From the NCBI RefSeq assembly GCF_008923185.1, contig NZ_WBMT01000020.1, forward strand, positions 62,001-126,000: a stretch of 64,000 nt of DNA, in the 5' to 3' direction. Of the stretch, positions 1 to 8,676 are shown in pieces. The position numbers and the translations under genes are program-made. The notes under the pieces are model-generated. The model made no database searches, was not told the origin of the DNA, and worked only from the letters and a program-made list of their open reading frames with translations. This stretch comes from Actinomadura rudentiformis. GTDB lineage: Bacteria > Actinomycetota > Actinomycetes > Streptosporangiales > Streptosporangiaceae. Each line of letters opens with the position of its first letter. The stretch's first letter is position 1.

Positions 1-535
1 CCTGGCCGGTGCGGCTGCGGCGCCGCTCCTCGATCACCTCGTCGGTGACGTCCTTGCCCTGGGCCACCACGGCGTCGAGGCCGCCCGTGTCGATGCCCCA
101 GACATGCGAGAGGCCCGGGAGCTCGTCCCGGACCTCGGCGATCGTGGCCTGGTGCTGGTCGGTCTCGGCGAAGACGGCCTTGGTCGCGGAGTCTCCGATG
201 ATCCACTGGATCTGCTCGGGGGAGGACGTCTCGTAGATCGGCACGGCGACCGCGCCGGCGGTCCACACGGCGTAGTCGAGAACGGTCCACTCGTACCGCG
301 TCTTGGACATGATGGCGACACGGTCGCCGGGCTCGATGCCGGCCGCGACCAGGCCCTTGGCGATGGCGGTGACCTCGTTGGCGAACTCGCCCGCGGTCAC
401 GGCGCGCCAGGCACTCCCGTCCTTGCGGCGGAGGACGATCTGGCCTGGCTTCTCGGCAGCCCGGTCGAACGGCGCGTCGGTCAGATTGGTGGAGCCTGGC
501 ACCTCCACCATGGCGGGGACACTGAACTCGCGCAC
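1..535 (-). CDS. Long-chain acyl-CoA synthetase (AMP-dependent synthetase/ligase), N-terminal part
   Basis: Only the first 178 codons are in the window; the gene continues beyond base 1. The protein would activate fatty acids to acyl-CoA through an acyl-adenylate. The visible part begins VREFSVPAMVEVPGSTNL and has the N-terminal ANL pattern: a short lead, then GEFANEVTAIAKGL, GDRVAIMSKTRYEW and VPIYETSSPEQIQWI, typical of actinobacterial FadD15-like enzymes. The ATP-binding P-loop lies outside the window. Start is GTG at 535 with AGGAG a few bases upstream. It is divergent from cutC across a 230 bp intergenic region. The family is confident; the exact substrate is not. Confidence 0.88.
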   Translation of the reverse strand, partial: MREFSVPAMVEVPGSTNLTDAPFDRAAEKPGQIVLRRKDGSAWRAVTAGEFANEVTAIAKGLVAAGIEPGDRVAIMSKTRYEWTVLDYAVWTAGAVAVPIYETSSPEQIQWIIGDSATKAVFAETDQHQATIAEVRDELPGLSHVWGIDTGGLDAVVAQGKDVTDEVIEERRRSRTGQ

Positions 536-765
536 GGCCTACTCCTTGCTTGGACGCTGCAAACGGCGGGCAAGACGGTACAGGTTTCCTTAACGCAGAG
601 GATACCCACCGGTAGGAAAGCATCTGTTCACCCCTATGCGGCCTTTGCCTTCCGGTTAACGGTGAGGCAAAGTCCGGGACCGGTCACCCGGACATGGCCG
701 CCCGTTCGCCTACCCTTGAGCTGGAACGATGCGGGGAGTCTCACGGATGTGATTCGGGGAGGGCC

Positions 766-1464
766 ATGTCGCTGCTCGAGGTGATCGCGCTGGACGCCGC
801 CGACGCGAGGGCGGCGGAGGAGGGCGGCGCGGACCGGATCGAGGTCGTCGCGGACATGGCCGCGGACGGCCTCACGCCCGATCCGGACGTGGTGGCGAGG
901 ATGAGGGACGTCACCTCGCTCCCGCTGCGGGTGATGTTGCGGGCCAACGCCGGGTTCCGCACCTCCGCGCACGAGCTCGACCGGCTCCGGGCCGCCGCCG
1001 AGACCCTCAAGAAGGTGGGCGCGGACGGCTTCGTGCTGGGCTTCCTCGACTCGTTCAGCCAGATCGACATCGGCGCGACCAACAAGCTGGCGGCCGTCGT
1101 CACGCCGCTGCCCTGGACGTTCCACCGCGCGCTGGATCACGCTCTTGACCCGGTGCCCGCCTGGACGACGGTCAAGGAGCTGGGCGGCACGCTCGACACC
1201 GTTCTCACCGCGGGTTCGGCCCGCGGCGTCGACAGCGGCGTGGACCTGCTGGTCCGCCGTGCCGCCGAGGGGCCCGCGGCCGCCGCCATGATCATGGCCG
1301 GGGGCGGGCTGCGCCGCAAGCACGTGGCGATCCTGGGCGCTGCCGGTGTCTCCAAGTTCCACGTCGGCACGGCCGTGCGCCCCGACGGGGCCTGGGAGGC
1401 CCCGGTCGACGCGGCCCTGGTTCGGGAGTGGCGGGCCCTGGTCTCCGCCGCGACCGGTGACTAG
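766..1464 (+). CDS. cutC: Copper homeostasis protein CutC family
   Basis: A 232-residue TIM-barrel protein of the CutC family, close to the normal family length. Family landmarks are LLEVIALDAADA near the N-terminus, EEGGADRIEVVADMAADGLTP, VMLRANAGFRTS, FVLGFLD, LPWTFHRALDHA and the late glycine motif IIMAGGG-like (MIMAGGGLRRKHV). The start is ATG 766, which follows a GGGGAGGG ribosome binding site; an upstream in-frame ATG at 694 would add residues unlike the family. CutC is linked to copper tolerance in bacteria but its biochemical role remains debated, so the function is inherited from the family name rather than shown here. Confidence 0.85.
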   Translation: MSLLEVIALDAADARAAEEGGADRIEVVADMAADGLTPDPDVVARMRDVTSLPLRVMLRANAGFRTSAHELDRLRAAAETLKKVGADGFVLGFLDSFSQIDIGATNKLAAVVTPLPWTFHRALDHALDPVPAWTTVKELGGTLDTVLTAGSARGVDSGVDLLVRRAAEGPAAAAMIMAGGGLRRKHVAILGAAGVSKFHVGTAVRPDGAWEAPVDAALVREWRALVSAATGD

Positions 1465-1564
1465 GCCCGCGACCGGGCGCCCGACTGGGCGCGCGACCGG
1501 ACCCGCGGACTCGCGCCGCTGACACCCGGCAAGGACAGGGGTCATTGATTCGGTTCCGTCCCAT

Positions 1565-1570
1565 TAGAGT
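1565..1570 (+). promoter_or_regulatory. -10 box TAGAGT, leaderless start
   Basis: TAGAGT ends 6 nt before the ATG at 1577 and no Shine-Dalgarno sequence lies between. This spacing puts the transcription start at or near the A of the start codon. Confidence 0.55.
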
Positions 1571-1576
1571 CAGTTC

Positions 1577-2344
1577 ATGCGGATCCATGTGGTGAGCGAC
1601 GTCCACGGCCGCGCGGAGGCCCTTAAACGCGCGGGCGACGGGGCGGACGCGTTCATCTGCCTGGGCGACCTGATCTTGTTCATCGACTACTCCGACCACG
1701 GGCAGGGCATCTTCGCCGACCTGTTCGGGCAGGAGAACGCCGACCGCTTCATCGAGCTGCGGACCCAGAAGCGCTTCGACGAGGCCCGGGACTTCTCCCG
1801 GCGCATGTGGGAGTCGCTCGACGGGGACGCCTGGCCGCATATCGAACGTGCAGTGCACAGGCAGTACGAAGAGCTCTTCGCGGCGATGCCGGTTCCGGCC
1901 TACCTCACCTACGGCAACGTCGACGTCCCGCACATGTGGCCCGAGCACGTCAAGGACGGGCACACCGTCCTGGACGGCGAGGTCGTCGAGCTCGGCGGCC
2001 TCCGCTTCGGGTTCGTCGGCGGTGGTCTGCGCACCGAGTACCGCACGCCGTACGAGCTGGACGACGAGGTCTACGCCGCCAAGGTCGCCGCGGTGGGAGA
2101 GGTCGACGTGCTGTGCTGCCACATCCCGCCCGCCGTGCCCGAACTGCTGTACGACACGGTCGCGCGGCGGTTCGAGCGGGGCAGCGAGGCCGTCCTGGAG
2201 GCCATCCACCGGACGCAGCCGAAATACGTGCTTTTCGGGCACGTCCACCAGCCCCTCGCCCGGCGCATGCGCATCGGACGGACCGAATGCGTGAATGTGG
2301 GCCATTTCCGGGCCAGCGGGGTGCCTTACGTGTTGTCCGTGTGA
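1577..2344 (+). CDS. Calcineurin-like metallophosphoesterase
   Basis: A 255-residue cytoplasmic phosphoesterase. The five metal-binding blocks appear in order: DVHG (about residues 8-11), GDLILF (30-35), YGNVD (near 113-117), a histidine block CCHIPP, and GHVHQP near 227. This is the two-metal active site of calcineurin-like phosphatases. The substrate cannot be told from sequence. The start is ATG 1577 with a TAGAGT box just upstream, suggesting leaderless translation. It stands between cutC and an SRPBCC gene, all on the same strand. Confidence 0.85.
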   Translation: MRIHVVSDVHGRAEALKRAGDGADAFICLGDLILFIDYSDHGQGIFADLFGQENADRFIELRTQKRFDEARDFSRRMWESLDGDAWPHIERAVHRQYEELFAAMPVPAYLTYGNVDVPHMWPEHVKDGHTVLDGEVVELGGLRFGFVGGGLRTEYRTPYELDDEVYAAKVAAVGEVDVLCCHIPPAVPELLYDTVARRFERGSEAVLEAIHRTQPKYVLFGHVHQPLARRMRIGRTECVNVGHFRASGVPYVLSV

Positions 2345-2413
2345 AAAATACTTGCTGAAACGCCGAGCCCGTCAGCGGGCAGGCGCATGCTGAGCCGTAT
2401 GAAGGGAACGCAG

Positions 2414-2848
2414 ATGGCGGACCGGACGAGTTCTTCGACCACGATCAAGGCGGGGAAGGCCGAGATCATGGCGGTGATCGCCGATCTCGAGTCCTACCCG
2501 GACTGGGCCAGCGGCATCCGCGAGTTCACCGTCCAGGAGACCGGCCCGGACGGCCGGGCGGCGCGGGCCAAGCTGACCTTCGACGGCGGCCCGTTCAGCG
2601 ACACGGTCGGCCTCTCCTACCACTGGGAGGGTGACGACTCCGTCCGCTGGGAACTGGTGGAGAAGGGAAACGTCGTGACCGCCCTGCACGGCAGGTACTC
2701 CCTCGTCGAGGGCGACGCGGAGACCGAGGTCACCTACGAGCTGGCGGTGGACGTGCGGGTTCCGATGATCGGCATGGTCAAGCGGAAGGCCGAGAAGCGC
2801 ATCATCGACTCGGCGCTCAAGGGGCTCAAGCGACACGTCGAGCGGTGA
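2414..2848 (+). CDS. SRPBCC (polyketide cyclase/START-like) family protein
   Basis: A 144-residue single-domain protein with the helix-grip pattern: an early TTIKAGKAEIMAVIADLESYPDWAS block, then alternating strands (ARAKLTFDGGPF, DDSVRWELVEKGN, TEVTYELAVDVRVPM) and a long C-terminal helix rich in Lys/Arg (VKRKAEKRIIDSALKGLKRHVE). Such proteins bind hydrophobic ligands. ATG 2414 is preferred because GAAGGGAAC precedes it; an in-frame ATG at 2387 is possible. In Streptomyces a similar protein lies next to DUF5304 and glucokinase genes, and that order is kept here. Specific role unknown. Confidence 0.8.
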   Translation: MADRTSSSTTIKAGKAEIMAVIADLESYPDWASGIREFTVQETGPDGRAARAKLTFDGGPFSDTVGLSYHWEGDDSVRWELVEKGNVVTALHGRYSLVEGDAETEVTYELAVDVRVPMIGMVKRKAEKRIIDSALKGLKRHVER

Positions 2849-2878
2849 GCAATATCTTCGTTCCCGAGGCCGGGGCGG

Positions 2879-2884
2879 TACGGT
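2879..2884 (+). promoter_or_regulatory. Putative -10 box TACGGT before the DUF5304 gene
   Basis: TACGGT lies about 30 bp before the preferred ATG at 2916. It is a plausible start for a short-leader transcript that would run into the glucokinase gene. Confidence 0.3.
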
Positions 2885-2915
2885 TTCTCGCCGACAACAG
2901 ATGGAAAATGTTCTC

Positions 2916-3380
2916 ATGACCGAGCAGCCAGGCGATGTCCTCACTGAGGCCGTCAAGCTCTTCGACTCTCTGTGGCGCCGGATCGGCGGAGACGACGCGG
3001 GCGAACGCAGCGCTGGAGGCGCGGGCGAACGCAGTGCCGGAGGCGCCGGCGACGACGTGTGGAGCCGGGCCACGGCCGAGGATCCGCACATCGCGACCGG
3101 GGCCCCCGAGTGCCGCAACTGCCCCATCTGCCGTGCCATCGCGATGGCCCGCGAGTCCGGCCCGGACGTCACGACGCACGTCCGGCAGGCCGGGCAGTCG
3201 CTGATGGCCGCGGCGTTCGACGTCATGGCCGCCTTCGAGCGCACCCGCGCCCCCCGGCGCCCAAGCGGGTCCACGCCGTCGGGCGGCTCGCGCCCCGCAG
3301 GCGGATCGCGGGCTCCGGGCGGGTCGTCGGAGGATCCGTGGGCCGCGGCGGCGCGTGACGAACCCCTTGACATCGGGTAG
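2916..3380 (+). CDS. DUF5304-family protein
   Basis: A 154-residue small protein with an N-terminal helix (VLTEAVKLFDSLWRRIG), a low-complexity Gly/Ala hinge, a cysteine pair motif ECRNCPICRAI near residues 67-77, and a second helix ending VTTHVRQAGQSLMAAAFDVMAAFER, followed by a disordered Pro/Ser/Gly tail. The CxxC-type motif could bind metal. The hinge is a near-perfect duplicated segment (GERSAGGA twice; DNA about 3000-3050). ATG 2916 was chosen over ATG 2901, but neither has a strong ribosome binding site. It precedes the glucokinase gene, as in Streptomyces. Function unknown. Confidence 0.75.
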   Translation: MTEQPGDVLTEAVKLFDSLWRRIGGDDAGERSAGGAGERSAGGAGDDVWSRATAEDPHIATGAPECRNCPICRAIAMARESGPDVTTHVRQAGQSLMAAAFDVMAAFERTRAPRRPSGSTPSGGSRPAGGSRAPGGSSEDPWAAAARDEPLDIG

Positions 3381-3426
3381 TGCATGACGGGCCCCTGCCC
3401 GGGGCGCGTGAAGAGGAGGAAGCGTA

Positions 3427-4371
3427 GTGGCCCTGACCATCGGCGTTGACGTGGGGGGGACGAAGGTCGCCGCGGGGGTGGTGGACGACCGCGGCACGAT
3501 CCTGGAGAAGGTACGGCGTCCCACCCCCTCCACCAACCCCAAGGAGACCGCCGAGGTCATCGCCGAGGTCGTCGACCTGCTCAAGGGCAAGTTCGAGGAC
3601 GTTTCCGCGGTCGGTCTCGGCACCGCCGGGTTCGTCGACGAGACCCGCTCCACCGTGCTGTTCGCGCCCAACCTCGCCTGGCGCGACGAACCGATCAAGC
3701 AGAAGGTCGAGGAGCAGGTCGGGCTGCCGGTCGTCGTGGAGAACGACGCCAACGCCACGGCCTGGGGCGAGGCCCGGTTCGGCGCGGGACGGGGTGAGGA
3801 CTTCCTCGTCCTGATCACCCTGGGCACCGGCATCGGCTGCGGCATCATCATCAACGGCGAGCTGTACCGCGGCCGGTTCGGCATCGGCGCGGAGGCCGGG
3901 CACTTCCGGGTCGTCCCGGACGGCCGCCGCTGCGGCTGCGGCAACCGCGGCTGCTGGGAGCAGTACGCCAGCGGCAACGCCCTCGTGCACGAGGCACGAG
4001 AGCTGGCCAGGGTGTCCCCGGCGATGGCGGGACGGCTGCTGGAGCTCGGCGACGGCTGGCCGGAGGGCATCAGCGGCCCGGAGATCACCGAGGCCGCCAG
4101 GGAGGGCGACAAGGCCGCGCTGGAGTGCTTTCGCACCGTGGCCCAATGGACCGGTCAAGGGCTCGCCGATCTGGCCGCCATCCTCGACCCCGGCGCGTTC
4201 ATCATCGGCGGCGGCCTCTCGGACGCGGGCGATCTGCTGCTCGACCCGGTGCGGGCCGCGTTCGGGGACGCGCTCACCGGCCGCGGGCACCGCCCGGTGG
4301 CCGACATCAGGATCGCCGAGCTCGGCTCGGCGGCGGGCATCGTCGGCGCCGCCGACCTCGCCCGCACCTGA
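3427..4371 (+). CDS. glkA: ROK-family glucokinase
   Basis: A 314-residue ROK-family kinase predicted to phosphorylate glucose with ATP. It has the N-terminal phosphate-binding DVGGTK motif (about 7-12), the sugar-binding ENDANATAWGEARFG block, LITLGTGIGCGIIING, the EAGHFRVVPDG stretch, and the ROK zinc signature CGCGNRGCWEQYAS near 177-190. Start is GTG 3427 after a strong AAGAGGAGG site. By homology with Streptomyces GlkA it may also take part in glucose repression, but that is inference. It lies within a carbon-metabolism neighbourhood that includes the phosphofructokinase gene about 8 kb downstream. Confidence 0.93.
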   Translation: MALTIGVDVGGTKVAAGVVDDRGTILEKVRRPTPSTNPKETAEVIAEVVDLLKGKFEDVSAVGLGTAGFVDETRSTVLFAPNLAWRDEPIKQKVEEQVGLPVVVENDANATAWGEARFGAGRGEDFLVLITLGTGIGCGIIINGELYRGRFGIGAEAGHFRVVPDGRRCGCGNRGCWEQYASGNALVHEARELARVSPAMAGRLLELGDGWPEGISGPEITEAAREGDKAALECFRTVAQWTGQGLADLAAILDPGAFIIGGGLSDAGDLLLDPVRAAFGDALTGRGHRPVADIRIAELGSAAGIVGAADLART

Positions 4372-4435
4372 CCCCTTCCGGAGTGATCACCTGATCGGCG
4401 GCGGCGTACCGGCGCCCGGTGGGGAGGCGGGGTAG

Positions 4436-5194
4436 GTGACCACCACCATTCGGGTCGTCAGCTACAACATCCGGTCGTTGCGCGACGACCCCGCCGCGGT
4501 GGCGCGGGTCGTGCGCGCTCTGAAGCCGGATGTGCTGTGCCTGCAAGAAGTACCGCGGTTCTGGTTCTGGTGGTGGCAGCGGCGGCGCCTGGCGCGGGCG
4601 TGCGGGCTCCGTATCGCCGCGGGCAGGCGCGCCTGCGGCCTCGCCGTGTTCACCGCGCCGGGCGTCCGGCGGGTGGGCCGGGAGTTCCATCTGCTGGCGC
4701 GCGTGCCCGGCATCCACCGGCGCGCACTGGCCGTCGCGGTACTGGAGGTCGGCCAGGGGAACGAGGCGCGGCGGCTGATCGCGGCGAGCACGCATCTGGA
4801 TCTCTATGACGAGCCGCGCCGGGCCCATACCGGCGAGCTGATCGCGCACCTCGACCGGGCGCGGCGGCGGTACGGGGCGCCCGTGGTGGTGACCGGCGAC
4901 ATCAACGAGCAGCCCGGCGGCGACTGCTGGACGATGTTGTGCGCGGGCTTCCAGGACGGCTGGGCCGTCGCGCCGATGGGGGAGGAGCTGACGTTCTCCG
5001 CCCGCGACCCGCAGCGCCGCATCGACGGGGTGTTCGCCGAGCGGGGCATCGAGGTCGTCGGCTGCGGCGTCCCGGCCGATCCGGCGATCGCCGCCGACTA
5101 CCCGCTGGCCACCGACCACCGGCCGGTCCTGGCCGAGCTGCGGCTGCCCGCGGCGCAGCCGGAGGGCAGAGCGAAGCCGGAGGTCAGGACGTAG
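4436..5194 (+). CDS. Endonuclease/exonuclease/phosphatase family protein
   Basis: A 252-residue protein with the EEP-fold active-site order: SYNIRSLRDD (about 10-19), LCLQEVP (36-42), STHLDLYD, VVVTGDINEQPGG (GDxN block) and the terminal ATDHRPVLAEL (DH block). Members hydrolyse phosphodiesters in nucleic acids, lipids or inositol phosphates; the substrate here is unknown. Start GTG 4436 follows GGGGAGGCGGGG. The short tail after the DH block has a small repeat (PEGRAKPEVRT). It runs convergently into the next gene with only a few bases between. Confidence 0.82.
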   Translation: MTTTIRVVSYNIRSLRDDPAAVARVVRALKPDVLCLQEVPRFWFWWWQRRRLARACGLRIAAGRRACGLAVFTAPGVRRVGREFHLLARVPGIHRRALAVAVLEVGQGNEARRLIAASTHLDLYDEPRRAHTGELIAHLDRARRRYGAPVVVTGDINEQPGGDCWTMLCAGFQDGWAVAPMGEELTFSARDPQRRIDGVFAERGIEVVGCGVPADPAIAADYPLATDHRPVLAELRLPAAQPEGRAKPEVRT

Positions 5195-5201
5195 CCGGAG
5201 G

Positions 5202-6101
5202 TCAGACGACCGCGCCGTCGTCGGGGTCGCGGGGCTCGTCGCCCATCCGCAGCACCAGCGTCACGAACCCGCCGATGAACGCGGCGACCGCGAGGAACGC
5301 CGCCCAGCCGGGCACCTCCCAGTTGAGCACCACGGTGATCAGCAGGTAGACCGGGCCGCCGATCAGCGCGATCCAGGCGCCCTTGGTGAGCGGGTCGGTG
5401 CTGGGCAGCGGCGGGGGAGGCGGCGGTACGTAGTGGCCGTCGTCGTCGGCCTCGGGGAACTCCTCCTCCCCGTCCGCCGACTTGATCACGCGGGCGCGGG
5501 GGAGGCGGCCGGTGCGGTCGTCGCCCTCGTCCGCCGGCTCCGGCTCGTCCTGCAGGTTCTCCTGGTCGGGCCACGGAACCCGGTCGCCCTCGTGGGCGGT
5601 GTCGAATCCGGCGACGATCTCGGCCCAGATGGCCTCCTCGTCGCGTTCGGCCGGGGTGGACGGGGGCGTGTCCGCCGAGGCGTCGGCCGGGTGACCGGCG
5701 GCGGGCCTGTCGGCCTTGTCGGCGCCGTCGGTGTCGGCCGTGCCGTGCGGGGCCCGCGGATCGCCGGAGCCGCGCGGCTCGGCGTCCAGATGGTCGTCGG
5801 GACGGTCGTCCAGCAGATCGGAGTCGGCCCCGCGGGCGTCACGCAGCCGGGTCAAATGGGCGCGCAGGATGCCCTCGGCGGTCGGCTTCATGTCGACGTC
5901 GACGTACAGCCGGTCGAGCACGTCGCCGGCCGCGGGGTCCTCCACCGGCTCCACGAGCTCGGCCAGCCCGTCCGGCGCCGCCGCGTACGCGGCGACTCCC
6001 GCCTCGCGCAACGCCGTGAGCATGGCGTCGGCCAGATGCGGGGCGAGGTCGACCAGCGGGGCGTAGGTGTCCGCTGAGAGTCCATTGCCACGGCGATTCA
6101 C
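5202..6101 (-). CDS. Actinobacterial membrane protein with acidic disordered middle and two C-terminal TM helices
   Basis: A 299-residue protein starting at GTG 6101, eight bases after a GAAGGAG site; longer in-frame starts run into non-coding sequence. Residues about 10-95 form a conserved-looking helical domain (YAPLVDLAPHLADAMLTALREAG and ILRAHLTRLRDARG). A long Asp/Glu/Pro-rich middle with a PPPPPPLPS run follows, then two predicted TM segments near residues 245-288 (WIALIGGPVYLLITVVL and WAAFLAVAAFIGGFVTLVL) and a short acidic tail. It occurs near glucokinase and acyltransferase genes in related genomes. No function can be assigned. Confidence 0.75.
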   Translation of the reverse strand: MNRRGNGLSADTYAPLVDLAPHLADAMLTALREAGVAAYAAAPDGLAELVEPVEDPAAGDVLDRLYVDVDMKPTAEGILRAHLTRLRDARGADSDLLDDRPDDHLDAEPRGSGDPRAPHGTADTDGADKADRPAAGHPADASADTPPSTPAERDEEAIWAEIVAGFDTAHEGDRVPWPDQENLQDEPEPADEGDDRTGRLPRARVIKSADGEEEFPEADDDGHYVPPPPPPLPSTDPLTKGAWIALIGGPVYLLITVVLNWEVPGWAAFLAVAAFIGGFVTLVLRMGDEPRDPDDGAVV

Positions 6102-6691
6102 GGGGCCGGCTCCTTCGTCGACTCCGGCGTGACCGGCAGCACCGGCATGTCGGCCTCCGCCCCCCTTCGACCTCTGTGCCCGGGATGGCCCGCCCGCGAC
6201 GCGCACCGACCACTCCCGGACACCCCGAAACGTGTGTCCCACGGTATTCGCTGCGCCGCCCGTAACAAGCCCCCGGACGCACTCGATTGCGATTTCCTCC
6301 GGAGAGCCTACGTTCCCCGGGCGGTGCCGGGCACCATGGGGCAAGCCCACCGACTCGTGACGGGGCGAGCCCACCGGGTCGCGACAGAGCGAGCCGAGCG
6401 GTCACGAGGGGCGAGCCCTCGCGCGCCATGGGCCAAGTCCGCCAGGCACTACGAGGCGAACCTGCCAGGCGCAACGAGGCGAGTGCGCCGCGTACAACGG
6501 GGCGACTCCGCTAGGCGCAACGGCGCGTTCCCGCCAGGCATAACGGGGCGAACACCGCTTGGCATCCGGGTGTGGGCAGCATGGCGACGAGATGGGAAGA
6601 TGTGCCATCATCCCCGGTTCGTCGGAGACTTGCTTTCCAGGAGCGAGGGCTCGCGCGTCCACGCACGCGCGGGCAGAGGAAGGGTGTCGGC
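6102..6691. other. 590 bp intergenic region between divergent genes
   Basis: It holds the promoter and ribosome binding site of the leftward membrane protein gene, a long degenerate tandem repeat (6338-6570), and the upstream region of the acyltransferase. Reading frames that cross it are not coding: the 23 bp period breaks frame and residue usage is Arg-rich and unlike the neighbours. Confidence 0.6.
6338..6570. repeat. Degenerate 23-24 bp tandem repeat, about ten copies
   Basis: A unit resembling CCGCCAGGCGCAACGGGGC plus a variable few bases recurs every 23 bp across about 6430-6570 (for example units starting at GCCAGGCACTACGAGGC, GCCAGGCGCAACGAGGC, GCTAGGCGCAACGGCGC and GCCAGGCATAACGGGGC). 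Upstream, two or three 24 bp units of the type GGGCGAGCCCACCGGGTCGC precede it. The copies are diverged and there are no spacers of unrelated sequence, so this is a minisatellite rather than a CRISPR. Confidence 0.7.
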
Positions 6692-7408
6692 ATGCTCTGG
6701 TTCTGGATCCTGCTGAGGATCGTTCTCTCGCCGATCATGTACGTCGTGTGGCGGCCGCAGAACTCGGGCATGAAGCACGTCCCGAAGAAGGGCCCGGCGC
6801 TGCTGGTGAGCAACCACCTCTCCTTCGCCGACCACTTCTTCGGCCCGCTGCCGCTGATGCGCCCGATCTTCTTCATCGGCAAGGCCGATTACTTCACCGG
6901 CACGGGGATCAAGGGCCTGATCAGCAAGGCCTTCTTCACCGGGGTGGGGGTCGTGCCGGTCGACCGCACCGGCGGCAGCGCGGCCGAGGCGGCCCTGCAG
7001 ACCGGCCTGCGGATCCTGAACGAGGGCAAGCTGCTGGGGATCTACCCGGAGGGCACCCGCGCCCCCGACAACCGGCTCTACCGGGGCAAGACCGGCGCGG
7101 CCCGGCTGGCCCTGAAGTCCCGCGTGCCGGTGATCCCGATGGCGATGATCAACACGTTCGAGCTGATGCCCCCCGGCCAGTCCTACCCCAGGCTCGGCAT
7201 CCGCCCCGGCGTGCGGTTCGGTGAGCCCCTGGACTTCTCGCGCTACTACGGCAGCGAGGAGGACCACGAGGTGCTGCGCAAGATCACCGACGAGATCATG
7301 CAGGCGATCCGCGACCTGTCCGGCCAGGAGTACGTCGACCGGTACGCCGCGGACGTCAAGGCCGAGCTGGCGGGCAAGGAGCCCCGCCCGTCCGAAGACG
7401 ACGACTGA
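6692..7408 (+). CDS. plsC: PlsC-type 1-acyl-glycerol-3-phosphate acyltransferase
   Basis: A 238-residue lysophospholipid acyltransferase expected to transfer an acyl group onto lysophosphatidic acid at the inner membrane. The catalytic HX4D motif is H42-D47 (NHLSFAD), and the phosphate-binding EGTR motif is at 120-123 (GIYPEGTRAPD). A hydrophobic N-terminal segment (LWFWILLRIVLSPIMYVVW) anchors it. The family length is normal. ATG 6692 is chosen because AGAGGAAGGG precedes it and the family begins here; an upstream ATG at 6572 lies in the repeat region. The MacS kinase gene follows after 14 bp, probably in the same transcript. Confidence 0.9.
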   Translation: MLWFWILLRIVLSPIMYVVWRPQNSGMKHVPKKGPALLVSNHLSFADHFFGPLPLMRPIFFIGKADYFTGTGIKGLISKAFFTGVGVVPVDRTGGSAAEAALQTGLRILNEGKLLGIYPEGTRAPDNRLYRGKTGAARLALKSRVPVIPMAMINTFELMPPGQSYPRLGIRPGVRFGEPLDFSRYYGSEEDHEVLRKITDEIMQAIRDLSGQEYVDRYAADVKAELAGKEPRPSEDDD

Positions 7409-7422
7409 CCGACGGCCGCGGC

Positions 7423-8586
7423 ATGGGGCTCGAAACCGCGCTCTGGCGGGCGGTGGCCGTCTACCGGTCCGTCGCGCTGATCTACGCGGCGATCATGATC
7501 TCGATCAACTTCGACAACTACAGGCACCCGCTGGGCGGCTGGATCGTGCTCGGCGTGATGGCCGGCTGGACCGCGTTCGCCACCTATGCCTACTCCGACG
7601 AGTCCCGGCGTCACTGGCCGCTGCTCACCGCCGACCTCCTGGTGGCGGCGGGATGCCTGCTGGCGACCGCCCTGGTCGAGACGAGCCGGAATCTCAAGGA
7701 GGGCAACCCCACCCTTCCCGTCTCGTGGGTGGCCGCGGCGGTGCTCGCCTGGGCCGTCGTCGGCGGCAAACGTTTCGGCGTGACCGCCGCCCTGATCCTG
7801 GGCTCGTGCGGTGTGCTCGTCCACGTGATCATGGAGTCGGCGAACGGCATCAACCGGGGCAGCACGATCAACGGCATCGTGCTGCTGTTCATGGCCGGCC
7901 TGGTCGTCGGGCACGTGGTCAAGCTGGCCCGGGACGCCGAGGCCCGGCTGGCGCGGGCGGTCGAGCTGGAGTCGGCGACCCGTGAACGGGAACGGCTGGC
8001 CCGCCGGATCCACGACTCGGTGCTCCAGGTGCTGGCCATGGTGCAGAAACGCGGCAACGAGATGGGCGGCGAGGCCGCCGAGCTGGGCCGCCTGGCGGGG
8101 GAGCAGGAGGTCGCGCTCCGAGCCCTGATCGGCACCGGGCTGGGCGCGCCGCCGCCCGCTCGCGCCCGGTCGGCGGCCGTGGTGGGCGAGCCGGTCGATC
8201 TGCGGCCGGTGCTCACCGGGCATTCGTCCACCACCGTGACCGTGTCGACCCCGGCCACGCCCGTTCTCCTGCCCGAGCGCGCCGCGGACGAACTCGGCTC
8301 GGCGGTGGCCGCGGCACTCGACAACGTGCGGCAGCACGGCGGTGACGGGGCGCGCGCGTGGGTCTTCCTGGAAGACGGGCCCGGCCCGGGCGAGGTGACG
8401 GTGAGCGTGCGCGACGACGGCCCCGGCATGGAACCTGGGCGGCTCGCCCAAGCCGCCGCCGACGGCCGCCTCGGCATCGCCCAGTCCATCCAGGGCCGGG
8501 TCCGTGACCTCGGCGGCACCGTCTCGATCATCACCGCCCCCGGAGAGGGCACCGAGATCGAGATGACCGTCCCCACCCCGAACTGA
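7423..8586 (+). CDS. macS: MacS-family sensor histidine kinase
   Basis: A 387-residue membrane kinase. Residues 1-165 form the multi-TM sensor region (segments near 15-30, 42-57, 68-84, 101-113, 118-138, 150-167), resembling the N-terminal domain of actinobacterial MacS. A short coiled coil leads to the HisKA_3-type phosphoacceptor H197 in RLARRIHDSVLQVLAM. The HATPase part has the N box (ALDNVRQHGG) and G boxes (DDGPGMEPG, GRLGIAQSI). In Streptomyces coelicolor MacRS lies near the same glk/pfk genes and influences development, which supports the name. The response regulator is next, 167 bp downstream. Confidence 0.85.
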   Translation: MGLETALWRAVAVYRSVALIYAAIMISINFDNYRHPLGGWIVLGVMAGWTAFATYAYSDESRRHWPLLTADLLVAAGCLLATALVETSRNLKEGNPTLPVSWVAAAVLAWAVVGGKRFGVTAALILGSCGVLVHVIMESANGINRGSTINGIVLLFMAGLVVGHVVKLARDAEARLARAVELESATRERERLARRIHDSVLQVLAMVQKRGNEMGGEAAELGRLAGEQEVALRALIGTGLGAPPPARARSAAVVGEPVDLRPVLTGHSSTTVTVSTPATPVLLPERAADELGSAVAAALDNVRQHGGDGARAWVFLEDGPGPGEVTVSVRDDGPGMEPGRLAQAAADGRLGIAQSIQGRVRDLGGTVSIITAPGEGTEIEMTVPTPN

Positions 8587-8676
8587 CCCCACCCCGGGCC
8601 AAGGGGCGGCCTCCCGTCCGTATCACCCGTATCCCGTTCCCATCACGCGGATATATCGACGGCGGCCGCTGGCCTC

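Noticed and set aside
6338-6570. Possible CRISPR array
   Set aside because: Units are contiguous and diverged, with no unique spacers and no cas genes.
6129-6716. Open frame across the 23 bp repeat array
   Set aside because: Arg-rich low-complexity product, repeat period not a multiple of three, no ribosome binding site; it is a by-product of high GC.
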